DNA of 64,000 bases. Source: Oribacterium sp. WCC10. GTDB taxonomy: Bacteria; Bacillota; Clostridia; Lachnospirales; Lachnospiraceae. Positions 30,607 to 39,034 of this stretch are shown piece after piece. Made by a program: the position numbers and the translations under genes. How positions within the stretch are numbered: position 1 is the stretch's first letter; every line of letters starts with the position of its first letter. The notes under the pieces were generated by a model. It had not been told where the DNA came from. It ran no database searches and saw nothing but the letters and a program-made list of their open reading frames with translations. The stretch covers positions 181,152 through 245,151 of the forward strand of contig NZ_FOPH01000004.1 in NCBI RefSeq assembly GCF_900113415.1, in the 5' to 3' direction.

Positions 30607-31629
30607 CTACGACTCCATGTGGTCAGTGATCATGGTGACAAAATCATCCATATATGATCTGCTGTCAAAATCATTCTGAAAATATCTGATGCCAAGTATA
30701 GCTCCCGATTCCTTATTCCACAAAAGTTCAAGGCAGGCGGTAGCCGGTTTACCGTCAAGTTTTCCTCTTATCACAGCCTCCCTTAGTTTGAACTTTCCTA
30801 TGGTGAAACTTGTCCTGCTTTCTTCAGAAAAAGAATCCTTTAACTCAAGTTCCCAGGCATCAAGTATATCATCCTGATATTTTTTATAGTTTTTATCAGT
30901 AAACTCCTCACCGACTCCCTCATTAAAAGAAACAAAGGAAATCTGGGGATAGGATGAATCACTGAATATATAAAACCTGTCATACCCGGTTTCATCAGAC
31001 TGATAATAGTTATAATAGCCGGGTACCAACGCTCTGATACCGCAAGGCGAATGATAAGCAAAGCTCTGCCCGGAATCATGATATCTTTCTTCGCTTATCT
31101 CCTGACTCAGATTGATAATGTCTCCGTTTTCATGAGTAATAAAAACCTTTCCGTAATCTGTCTCGAAGTCTGTCATATCAGAGGAGTCCGGAGTCACATT
31201 ATGATACTCCACCGCAGAATCTTCTTCCGGTGTTTTACCGTCTTCGGATTCTGATTCTGTTTTATCCGGTTCTTCTATATCTGAAGAATCTTTGGCAGAC
31301 TCTCCGGCCACTCTGCCGTCTTTAGGATCATCTGACGATTTCGCTCCTGTATCAGCAGTCATAACGGCGCCAACAGCTACATCAGACGTATCGACAGAAT
31401 TGCCCGTTTCATAAATATTTGTTTCTTCCGTTTTTCCTGTAAAAACCTCAACCGTTCTTGAGCCATCCTTTGACTGTAATTCACCTTCTGACATGGTCTC
31501 AATTGAAACTGCCGTGGAAGCAGGTATCTCCGGAGTTACTTTTCCGCTCCCACAAGCACATACGGTACAGGCCATAGCGGCAGAAAAAACTGTCATCCTC
31601 AATGGCATATAGGAATGTATTATACTCAT
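30607..31629 (-). CDS. Putative lipoprotein, function unknown
   Basis: About 340 aa from an ATG at 31629; an in-frame TTG at 31704 is less convincing. The N-terminus (SAAMACTVCACGSGK) is a plausible lipobox with Cys near 24-26. An acidic Ser/Thr/Glu-rich linker (about 40-150) leads to a compact C-terminal domain (about 165-340) with GQSFAYHSPCGIRALVPGYYNYYQS and a long amphipathic end. I do not recognise the domain; such proteins are usually surface exposed. It sits between glf and the cell-wall-binding protein gene, with no close operon spacing. Confidence 0.65.
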   Translation of the reverse strand: MSIIHSYMPLRMTVFSAAMACTVCACGSGKVTPEIPASTAVSIETMSEGELQSKDGSRTVEVFTGKTEETNIYETGNSVDTSDVAVGAVMTADTGAKSSDDPKDGRVAGESAKDSSDIEEPDKTESESEDGKTPEEDSAVEYHNVTPDSSDMTDFETDYGKVFITHENGDIINLSQEISEERYHDSGQSFAYHSPCGIRALVPGYYNYYQSDETGYDRFYIFSDSSYPQISFVSFNEGVGEEFTDKNYKKYQDDILDAWELELKDSFSEESRTSFTIGKFKLREAVIRGKLDGKPATACLELLWNKESGAILGIRYFQNDFDSRSYMDDFVTMITDHMES

Positions 31630-31769
31630 ATTATTCTCACAGTTCACATCCGATGCCATTATTGACATCACCACAAGAATAAAGCCCCTCGATTTTATTC
31701 TCAAATATGCATAACAGTCCTTTTGATGGTCTGCTGCTAATCTTTATAATCCACAAGAACTTAAATCAA

Positions 31770-32996
31770 TCAGGCAAGTTCCTTTTCACTCATATCAAGA
31801 GCCGAAGCTATGACCTTATCCATGTCATAATACTTATACTCACCAAGACGTCCTCCGAATATAACGCCGCTTTCTGCATCTGCAAGCTTCTTATATTCCT
31901 CATAAAGTCTGCCGTTCCTGTCATCATTTACAGGATAGTATGGCTCATCTCCAGGCTTCCACTCGCTCGAGAACTCACGTGAGATGACAGTTTTAGGAAT
32001 ATCGTTGCCTTCATCATCCTTTCCGAATTCAAACCACTTGTGTTCAATGATTCTGGTCCATGGAGTCTCACGGTCTGTGTAGTTTACAGCAGCATTACCC
32101 TGGAAATTCGGCTTGTCAAGAACCTCCGTCTCGAATCTCACAGATCTGTACTCGAGGTAACCAAGCTTATAGCCAAAGTATGCATCAATAGGACCTGTAT
32201 ATATAACCTTGTCCGCAAGTTCCATGAGATCTTTTCTGGGCGCACCTTTCTCATCAAAGAAATCAACGCCAACATGAACTTCAATTGAACCTGTCACAGT
32301 TCCGGACTCAGCAGGTTTATTTGTCATCTCAACCTGTACTGCGCCCTGCCCGAAATTCTCTCCTGTCTGCACAGCGGCACACTCAAGCATATTGGAAACC
32401 AGCTTCGTATATCCTCCAACAGGAATGCCCTGATAGAGAGCATTAAAATAATTGTTGTCAAATGTAAGTCTCACCGGAAGTCTCTTAATGATAAATGCCG
32501 GAAGTTCCTTGCAGGGGCGGCCCCACTGCTTCTCGGTGTAGCCCTTGATGAGCTTCTCGTAAATGTCTGTACCCACCAGGGAGATGGCCTGCTCCTCGAG
32601 GTTCTTGGGCTCGGTAATGCCTGCTTCACGACGCTGCTCTTCGATCTTTTCAGCAGCCTCCTCAGGTGTCACCACACCCCACATCTTATTGAATGTGTAC
32701 ATATTAAACGGAAGAGAATAAAGCTCTCCATGAAAATTGGCAACAGGTGAATTGGTGAATCTGTTGAAGGTTGCAAATCTCTGTACATAGTTCCAAACCT
32801 TTTCATCATTGGTATGGAAAATATGAGCTCCATACTTATGTACGTGAATCTTCTCTATATCTTCTGTATAAACATTGCCGGCAATATTTGGTCTTCGATC
32901 TATAACAAGAACGCTCTTTCCGGCTCTGGCTGCCTCCTGCGCAAATACCGCGCCGTAAAGACCGGTTCCAACTACAAGATAATCATATTTTGACAT
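31770..32996 (-). CDS. glf: UDP-galactopyranose mutase
   Basis: About 408 aa from an ATG preceded by GGGAGGAATTT. It interconverts UDP-Galp and UDP-Galf with reduced FAD. It has the FAD-binding VVGTGLYGAVFAQEAARAG motif and the RRPNIAGNVYTED segment, followed by VHKYGAHIFHTND and KGYTEKQWG, and near the end the WKPGDEPYYPVNDDRNGRLY and GGRLGEYKYYDMD blocks that carry substrate-binding Arg and Tyr. It implies that galactofuranose occurs in a surface polymer, in line with the EPS and flippase genes in the window. Confidence 0.95.
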   Translation of the reverse strand: MSKYDYLVVGTGLYGAVFAQEAARAGKSVLVIDRRPNIAGNVYTEDIEKIHVHKYGAHIFHTNDEKVWNYVQRFATFNRFTNSPVANFHGELYSLPFNMYTFNKMWGVVTPEEAAEKIEEQRREAGITEPKNLEEQAISLVGTDIYEKLIKGYTEKQWGRPCKELPAFIIKRLPVRLTFDNNYFNALYQGIPVGGYTKLVSNMLECAAVQTGENFGQGAVQVEMTNKPAESGTVTGSIEVHVGVDFFDEKGAPRKDLMELADKVIYTGPIDAYFGYKLGYLEYRSVRFETEVLDKPNFQGNAAVNYTDRETPWTRIIEHKWFEFGKDDEGNDIPKTVISREFSSEWKPGDEPYYPVNDDRNGRLYEEYKKLADAESGVIFGGRLGEYKYYDMDKVIASALDMSEKELA

Positions 32997-33047
32997 AAAT
33001 TCCTCCCATGTATCATAAATGTTTATAGCCGCTTCATAAAAGCACAA

Positions 33048-33361
33048 GCAGCCAATAAACAGATGACCTTATCATCATAGCACATTTTGATTGACCGGAG
33101 GGTCAACATTTCGTACCATTTCGTAAATAAATATTCACATAATGAATCATATCTCCATGATATGATGTGATTATGCGGAAAAATCGACGATCAATATCAG
33201 GATGTGAGTATTAAAGCTTTTTCCATTCACAGATGCTGCACACAACACATATGTCCGTGTGAAATGCGCTGCATCATATCAATATAGAGCAAATGCTCCC
33301 CCTGTTATATTTAATCGTAAAAGTCCGATGTATACTATAGAGGGTTATATATAGAGTGGTG
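33048..33361. promoter_or_regulatory. Divergent intergenic region between glf and a cell-wall-binding protein
   Basis: About 310 bp containing the start regions of both divergent genes. On the plus strand TATACT at about 33331-33336 is 25 bp before the start of the cell-wall protein; its -35 is weak. The glf promoter could not be chosen. No palindrome of note. Confidence 0.4.
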
Positions 33362-34240
33362 ATGAAAATGAAAAAGACTGTTTTAAGCAAAAATATCAAA
33401 AATAACATCGTATCTCTTTTTGCCGGCACATTTTTCTGTGCAACTTTTTCCATGACCAGCATGGCAGGACAATGGATGGCCAATAATGTAGGATACTGGT
33501 ATGTTCATAGCGACGGCACATATCCCACATACTCCTGGGAGTGGATTGATAATGACGGAGACGGAATATATCAGTGTTATGCATTTGATGAAAACGGATA
33601 TCTTTACACCAACACCGTGACTCCGGACGGGTATCTGGTCGGACCGGACGGATCCTGGTACGAAAACTACATGCCTGTATACAAACCGTTTATGAACAAT
33701 GCCTCTGTGGTACCAACTGCAATAGTTCCGATCAACCAGAATGGAACAGCAGATAACGATTCATCAAATACAGACAGCGATGACTTCGTATACAGCAAAG
33801 ATGGTACACAGCTGGTTGCAAACCGTTACTCAAGTCCCAAGAAGAAAAAAAATACAAGTACAAGCAGTAAGAGCACAAGCAAGACCACCAGTAAATCTTC
33901 AAGCAGCTCCAGCTCTAAATCAAGCTCCAGTTCCAGTTCGAAGTCTTCTTCAGGAACTGTACCAAGCTCACAGATAGTAAGCAGCAAAATTGTAACCGGT
34001 GGATCATCATCTTCAAGTTCCACATCCGAAAGCAGCAAGTCCAAAGACTATACAGAGCCCGATGTTGACAGCACAAGTTATGATGATGAGGGTCCCGGAG
34101 CCAATATCCCCAGCAGCTCATCATCCAAGAACTACTCTCCTGTAACAGATACAAGCAATGATAATCTTTCAGGCCCTAAGCAGAATAGTGTCATTGAGCG
34201 AGACGGCTACGAAGACGATAGCGATGACGATGAAGAGTAA
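33362..34240 (+). CDS. Secreted cell-wall-binding-repeat protein with Ser/Lys-rich and acidic tail
   Basis: About 292 aa from the ATG at 33362 (GAGTGGTG Shine-Dalgarno; an in-frame GTG lies 6 bp upstream). A signal peptide (to about residue 36, TSMAG) precedes two choline-binding-type repeats (YWYVHSDGTYPTYSWEWIDNDGDG, YQCYAFDENGYLYTNTVTPDGY). After residue 120 the chain is a long Ser/Thr/Lys-rich stretch, then an acidic end (DGYEDDSDDDEE). It is one of only two complete plus-strand genes. Its repeats closely match those of the 29694-30401 product. A linker-type surface role is inferred; no catalytic domain. Confidence 0.85.
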   Translation: MKMKKTVLSKNIKNNIVSLFAGTFFCATFSMTSMAGQWMANNVGYWYVHSDGTYPTYSWEWIDNDGDGIYQCYAFDENGYLYTNTVTPDGYLVGPDGSWYENYMPVYKPFMNNASVVPTAIVPINQNGTADNDSSNTDSDDFVYSKDGTQLVANRYSSPKKKKNTSTSSKSTSKTTSKSSSSSSSKSSSSSSSKSSSGTVPSSQIVSSKIVTGGSSSSSSTSESSKSKDYTEPDVDSTSYDDEGPGANIPSSSSSKNYSPVTDTSNDNLSGPKQNSVIERDGYEDDSDDDEE

Positions 34241-34272
34241 TCAGATTCAATAACGGACATTTTACGTAACAA

Positions 34273-34310
34273 AAAAGGATTGTTCCGCGTTCAAAGCGGA
34301 CAATCCTTTT
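34273..34310 (+). terminator. Terminator after the plus-strand cell-wall-binding gene
   Basis: Arms AAAAGGATTGT and ACAATCCTTTT with inner CCGC/GCGG pairs and a T-run on the plus strand, 33 bp after the stop. Confidence 0.88.
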
Positions 34311-34405
34311 TGCTTTTCATTCCAGACATAGATTATCAGTTTCATCCTTAACCTGCATAAGCAAGTACAGTTGACTTACACCATGACACCATTCAAAAAA
34401 GCTAA

Positions 34406-35854
34406 TCAGTTAAACAGTGCAACTCCGATAACAGTCTTTCCGAGACCATCAAGCTTTACAAGCTGTTCTTTAAGTTTCTTCTTTGAAGTAAGTCTGTCAG
34501 CCACAACGAGAACAAGTTTTCTCTCTCTAACGATGTTTACTGCTTCAGCATCAGAGAATATATCTCCTGCAAATTTAAGATCACCGGTTCCTCTTATTGC
34601 ATTAACCGAATCAACGATTTCTTTCATATCATCTGCCTTTATGCGTCCGATAAGTGAAATCTCACCCACATCAGAATCCTTGAGAGTATCCATACATGCA
34701 CTTACATTGGCAGCAAGGTACTTCTTGAAGTAATCCTTATCTGACATGGCATCACCGTAGGACAGCTTATACAACATATCTGAGAACTTTCCGGTTCCTG
34801 TCTTCTCCTTGTAATCTCCGAGAACAGATACACCAAACATATCCTTAACTTCAGACGCAGTGTTGATATGATCCTCAAAAATCGCCTTCATAACGATGAT
34901 AAAGGCAGCCATAAATGCACCAAGTACAATACCGATGATTCCAAATTTAATGCATGATTTCAATACATCCTTAAATGACTTGTCATTTCCGTTTTCTGTA
35001 GGCTCAGAAAGATTTTTAAGTCTGTCATACATTGAAGAAATCTGATCTGTAAGTGAACTCTGTTCATTATCAAAGTTTGACTTTGCATTCTCTACATAAC
35101 TGATACTGCTGTTGTTTAAATAAATCTGTTTGCCTTCTGCATCCAGAACACCGGAAACATCTGTACCGGTAGCATCAGCAGCTTTAGCATGCTCCATAAG
35201 CTCAATAGCGTGTTCACAGACCTTATCGTCTATCTCAGCCTTATAAATATAGATAGCCTCATTTATCGCCTTTGATATCTCATCTACCCTGTCCTTTGTA
35301 TCTCCCACAACTTCAACTGTAATGAAACTGCCGGACACATTAACATTGATAAGCTCTGCAAGATACTTGGCTGCAATATCCTTGGAAAGTTTTGATCTTA
35401 TATGTCTGATGCAGTCGCTGCTCTTCAGATATGATGCATAGGCATTAACAACATCTCCTGTATAATCTCTGTTTTGAGATGACCTGTCAGTCAAAACCTG
35501 ATATCCGGTATCAACAAAATAGGTATCAAAAGTCGAAAAGTAGTTATCCTTTTCAAGATTAAGAAGAATAGATTCCTTTTCATATACGATGTTATCTTCA
35601 AATGCATCATTCAGGCGCTTGATCTTATCTTCATAGGCAGCTTTGGTTCTCTCATACTGCTCAAGCTGAAGCTCTATCGAATCCTCATCAGACTCTACTG
35701 TAGCAGACCTTAATGCCAATGCATCCCTTCCGCCCTTGGCACCGGCCAAAATGATCGCAACAACCACTGCTGTTATGATGATCGTCTTCCACTTTCTCAG
35801 GCATAAAAGAAAAAGCTGGATAAGATCAATCTCCATCTCATCATCATTTACCAT
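34406..35854 (-). CDS. Wzz-like polysaccharide co-polymerase with degenerate kinase-like tail
   Basis: About 482 aa. A transmembrane helix near the N-terminus (WKTIIITAVVVAIILAGA) and another near 310-335 (GIIGIVLGAFMAAFIIVM) flank a coiled-coil-rich extracytoplasmic domain, the layout of Wzz/CpsC chain-length regulators. The last about 120 residues resemble the fold position of a BY-kinase domain (GEISLIGRIKADDMKEIVDSVN, VRERKLVLVVADRL), but no Walker A P-loop is present, so kinase activity is unlikely. It is the last gene of the manC-manA-sor-wzz series and probably sets EPS chain length. Confidence 0.8.
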   Translation of the reverse strand: MVNDDEMEIDLIQLFLLCLRKWKTIIITAVVVAIILAGAKGGRDALALRSATVESDEDSIELQLEQYERTKAAYEDKIKRLNDAFEDNIVYEKESILLNLEKDNYFSTFDTYFVDTGYQVLTDRSSQNRDYTGDVVNAYASYLKSSDCIRHIRSKLSKDIAAKYLAELINVNVSGSFITVEVVGDTKDRVDEISKAINEAIYIYKAEIDDKVCEHAIELMEHAKAADATGTDVSGVLDAEGKQIYLNNSSISYVENAKSNFDNEQSSLTDQISSMYDRLKNLSEPTENGNDKSFKDVLKSCIKFGIIGIVLGAFMAAFIIVMKAIFEDHINTASEVKDMFGVSVLGDYKEKTGTGKFSDMLYKLSYGDAMSDKDYFKKYLAANVSACMDTLKDSDVGEISLIGRIKADDMKEIVDSVNAIRGTGDLKFAGDIFSDAEAVNIVRERKLVLVVADRLTSKKKLKEQLVKLDGLGKTVIGVALFN

Positions 35855-35932
35855 TACACACAACGCTCCTTATATTTTTTGCTTATATAGATTAACACAT
35901 GACCTATGCAAAAATCCACCAATATCTTAAAA

Positions 35933-35958
35933 AAGGCAGATGCCATCGCACCTGCCTT
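35933..35958 (-). terminator. Terminator after superoxide reductase gene
   Basis: Seven-base arms AAGGCAG/CTGCCTT followed by TTTT on the minus strand. It lies about 105 bp past the superoxide reductase stop and about 80 bp before the wzz-like gene, so wzz needs its own promoter or readthrough. Confidence 0.75.
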
Positions 35959-36062
35959 CTACACTCTTCATCTATAAATTAATAATTTCATCATTTATCT
36001 CTGATATACAGTCACAGATATAAACGACTCATACACCCGGCATAATATCTGTTCTTTACCCA

Positions 36063-36401
36063 CTATACCTCAGCCTTCCAAAGTCCATGGAGATTGCAAT
36101 ATTCATAAGCTGCAACAACCTTCTCATTTACTTCAAAAACAGCTTCCGGCTTCATACCGGGCTTAAGATAATGAATCTGGAAACCGCACTCTGTTTCAAG
36201 AAGAACCCAGCCGATAAAATGTTCAGGAAGCATCGGATGCTCAACTGACCCCACACAAACTGTAACCGTATTGTCTTTCTGACTGATGACCGGAACATGT
36301 TTTTCCTGAGCAGCATCGGTTGTATTGGCAACCAGCTCTTCACCCACTGATAAGCTCTTGTCTGAAATCACGATCTGATCATCAATTTTGTAGAATTTCA
36401 T
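36063..36401 (-). CDS. Superoxide reductase (desulfoferrodoxin) lacking the N-terminal iron site
   Basis: About 112 aa with AAGGAGGTACAGAAA upstream. It reduces superoxide to peroxide with a ferrous square-pyramidal centre, the usual anaerobe alternative to superoxide dismutase. The centre-II ligands are present: His in EKHVPVI, SVEHPM and EHFIGW, and Cys and His in YCNLHG. The N-terminal desulforedoxin domain is recognisable (MKFYKIDDQIVISDKS...GEELVANTTDAA), but all four Cys that normally bind Fe centre I are missing. It probably uses rubredoxin-type donors. Its position inside an EPS gene series is unusual. Confidence 0.9.
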   Translation of the reverse strand: MKFYKIDDQIVISDKSLSVGEELVANTTDAAQEKHVPVISQKDNTVTVCVGSVEHPMLPEHFIGWVLLETECGFQIHYLKPGMKPEAVFEVNEKVVAAYEYCNLHGLWKAEV

Positions 36402-36547
36402 TTTCTGTACCTCCTTAGGTTGACCGAAAACATAAGGCAACTATATGCTCTACCCGCACTAATGCCTTTAGACATACAGTTCTATCGTCCGTTTTCCTAA
36501 GAAGTATAACTTGATAAGAAAGATAATTCTTAGAATAGTCAAAAAGT

Positions 36548-37537
36548 TCACCCTCTCACATCCAAAAACTGCGCCTGTCCGTGAATGGTGATAGTTTCCG
36601 AATCAGCCGGTACAAATATGCAATCTCCCTTATAAAACTTAAGTGTTTCATCGCCAAAACTAATGCTTCCGCAACCGGACACACATAACAGAACTCTGAA
36701 GCTGACTTCATCGGCTCTATAAGTAACTATCTGCCTTCTCTCAGTATTGACAAGCATTCGGTACACTTCAAAATACTTACAGCGTGACAAAAGTTCACAG
36801 GCCACTCCCGGCTTATATTTCAAAACACGAAGGGGCTGTTTGGGTTCCAGAGAACTGTTTAGATTTGCCACTGCCAGTGCCTTATCCACATGAAGTTCTC
36901 TTTTCTTTCCATCCTTACCTATACGGTCATAGTCATAAAGTCTGTAAGTAAGATTGGAGTTCTCCTGAATCTCAGCGATCAGACATCCCGCCCCTATAGC
37001 ATGTATCGTTCCGGATTCGATAAAAAATAAGTCATCTTTTTTTACAGATACAGTTTGTAAATATTTTCCAAGCTTACCTTCTGCGATAGCCTTCCTTACT
37101 TCTGCCTCTCTGCATCTCTTCCTAAGACCATATACAAGCTTTGCATCCTTTGAGGCATCCAGCACATACCACATCTCCGTCTTCCCAAGCTGTCCGTTTT
37201 CATACTCTTTAGCATACTCATCATCAGGATGAACCTGTACAGACAAATCCTTTTTAGCATCTATAAATTTAATCAGTATGGGTAGCTCAGATTTTCCTTT
37301 ATGTCTTTCTCCCAGATATTCAGGATGTTTCTTAATGACATCTACAAGACTTTCCCCTATATTCTCTCCGCTTGCAACAAAACTTGGTCCGTCAGGATGC
37401 GTTGAACACTCCCATGTCTCAGCCAAAGGATTTAACTCAATATGTTTTTCAAACTCAGTGTTAAGTCTCTGCCCGCCCCACAGATAATCCTTCGCCGAAG
37501 GACTCAGTAAAAACGGTTTATTAAACTCACTGCTCAT
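36548..37537 (-). CDS. manA: Mannose-6-phosphate isomerase, type I cupin
   Basis: About 329 aa with AAAGGAATAAAC before the ATG. It interconverts fructose-6-P and mannose-6-P. Metal-binding cupin motifs are visible: VQVHPDDEYA, GKTEMWYVLDA, and FFIESGTIHAIGAG. The C-terminal segment (LLCVSGCGSISFGDETLKFYKGDCIFVPA) is a second cupin-like region. With manC next to it, it feeds GDP-mannose for EPS or glycan synthesis. Confidence 0.93.
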   Translation of the reverse strand: MSSEFNKPFLLSPSAKDYLWGGQRLNTEFEKHIELNPLAETWECSTHPDGPSFVASGENIGESLVDVIKKHPEYLGERHKGKSELPILIKFIDAKKDLSVQVHPDDEYAKEYENGQLGKTEMWYVLDASKDAKLVYGLRKRCREAEVRKAIAEGKLGKYLQTVSVKKDDLFFIESGTIHAIGAGCLIAEIQENSNLTYRLYDYDRIGKDGKKRELHVDKALAVANLNSSLEPKQPLRVLKYKPGVACELLSRCKYFEVYRMLVNTERRQIVTYRADEVSFRVLLCVSGCGSISFGDETLKFYKGDCIFVPADSETITIHGQAQFLDVRG

Positions 37538-37572
37538 GTTTATTCCTTTCATTAGTCCATAAAATACTTAAA

Positions 37573-37597
37573 GCGAGGCCTAAAGCTTAGGCCCCGC
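37573..37597 (-). terminator. Hairpin between manC and manA, weak terminator or attenuator
   Basis: Arms GCGAGGCCTA/TAGGCCCCGC pair with one mismatch around AAGCT. The minus-strand tail is TTTAAGTATTTT, an imperfect U-run. It could set a manC:manA expression ratio. A stronger T-run lies on the plus strand, where no gene ends. Confidence 0.55.
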
Positions 37598-37605
37598 TCC
37601 TTTTA

Positions 37606-38922
37606 TCACAGTTCCAGTTCAAATTTCTGCTTGTCTTCTGCATTTATAGCTTCTCCAAGCTGAACCTCTATAAGCTTTAACTCTGTTTCTGCGATAACAG
37701 TATGCCGACATCCTGCCGACATGGTTATCACATCACCGGCCTTGACATTCTGCTCCATACCGTCAACTATGGTTTTTCCCTTTCCGCTGATAACAACCCA
37801 CACTTCATCACGGTTATTATGACTGTGATAGTTCATAGCCTGTCCGGGATTCAGTGTTGCCTTGACAGTCATAGAATTCGATTCAACATCTATAACTTTG
37901 TAGTCGCCCCAGCTCTTCTCGGCAAACATAATCTGCTGATGGAACTCATCAACATAAGACTTGATCTGTGAACTCTGCTCCTTATCTGATACCAGAATTC
38001 CCTCAGGGGATGCAGAAATGACCACATCCTTAAGTCCCATGGCAAGTATAGGTACATCCATCTCATTCACGATATGGACATTCTCACACTTATCATTCAT
38101 TACCCCCTTGCCTATGACCTTCTCAGACATAGCCTCTGTAAGGGTATTCCATGTTCCGAGATCCTTCCACTCTCCATTGAATCTCTGTACCTGAATCCTC
38201 GGTTCCTTTTCAACTACAGCATAATCAAAGGATATCTTCGGCATGGTCTCGTATCTGTCAAACATGTCTTCATAATCGGTATAATCAAAAAGTTCATGTG
38301 CCTTCTCAATCAGATAGCCAAGCTTAAATGCAAACACTCCACCGTTCCAGAGTGCGCCCTCTTTGATATACTCTTTGGCCACATCCTCAGTCGGTTTTTC
38401 TTTAAATGACTTTACGAAACTTGTCGCTGCTCCATCATCAGGAATGATGTAACCGTATTTCTCCGAAGGATAAGTCGGCTCAATACCCATAAGTACAAGG
38501 TTTGCCTCTCCCTTATCCGCCTGTGCAGAAAGCACATATAAAGCTTCAAAGTAGTCATCATTTACATAGGGATCAACAGGACAAACCACAACCGCCTCAT
38601 CAAGTCCCACATGCATAACATCCTTCAGATACTCCGCTGACAATGCTATGGCCGGGAACGTATCCCTTCTGCATGGCTCCACAGAAATCCCCACTTCTTC
38701 ATTTAACTGATTGTGTATAGATGAAACCTGTGTCTTGCTGGTTGCTATAGTAACAGTTGCATCCTTATCTATCTTCTTGATCTGACGATACATCTTCTGA
38801 ACCATGGATTCATAGCTTCCATCGTCCTGTCTGAAGATCTTGATAAACTGTTTGCTTCTGATGTCATTTGACAGCGGCCACAGACGCTTGCCTGAACCGC
38901 CGGATAATAATACTATATTCAT
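37606..38922 (-). CDS. manC: Mannose-1-phosphate guanylyltransferase with C-terminal cupin
   Basis: 438 aa. The N-terminal nucleotidyltransferase has the pyrophosphorylase signature LLSGGSGKRLWPLSNDIRSKQF and VVCPVDPYV. The NGGVFAF and EKPTE segments follow. The C-terminal 100 residues are a cupin (MNYHSHNNRDEVWVVISGKG, GDVITMSAGCRHTVIAE), the isomerase-like half found in ManC-type enzymes. It makes GDP-mannose. A separate manA next door suggests that the cupin half is not sufficient as an isomerase. GAGGAGAAAGA precedes the ATG. Confidence 0.93.
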   Translation of the reverse strand: MNIVLLSGGSGKRLWPLSNDIRSKQFIKIFRQDDGSYESMVQKMYRQIKKIDKDATVTIATSKTQVSSIHNQLNEEVGISVEPCRRDTFPAIALSAEYLKDVMHVGLDEAVVVCPVDPYVNDDYFEALYVLSAQADKGEANLVLMGIEPTYPSEKYGYIIPDDGAATSFVKSFKEKPTEDVAKEYIKEGALWNGGVFAFKLGYLIEKAHELFDYTDYEDMFDRYETMPKISFDYAVVEKEPRIQVQRFNGEWKDLGTWNTLTEAMSEKVIGKGVMNDKCENVHIVNEMDVPILAMGLKDVVISASPEGILVSDKEQSSQIKSYVDEFHQQIMFAEKSWGDYKVIDVESNSMTVKATLNPGQAMNYHSHNNRDEVWVVISGKGKTIVDGMEQNVKAGDVITMSAGCRHTVIAETELKLIEVQLGEAINAEDKQKFELEL

Positions 38923-39034
38923 TCTTTCTCCTCATCTATTAACGACTATTTCAGCCGTACTATCTGACTTATGTGAATACAAATCCCTTATGTATATCAA
39001 AAATATGTAGCCAGTTAATAATATCCTGTTGATT

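Noticed and set aside
33826..34044. Acidic minus-strand ORF opposite the Ser-rich tail
   Set aside because: It is only the complement of low-complexity codons.
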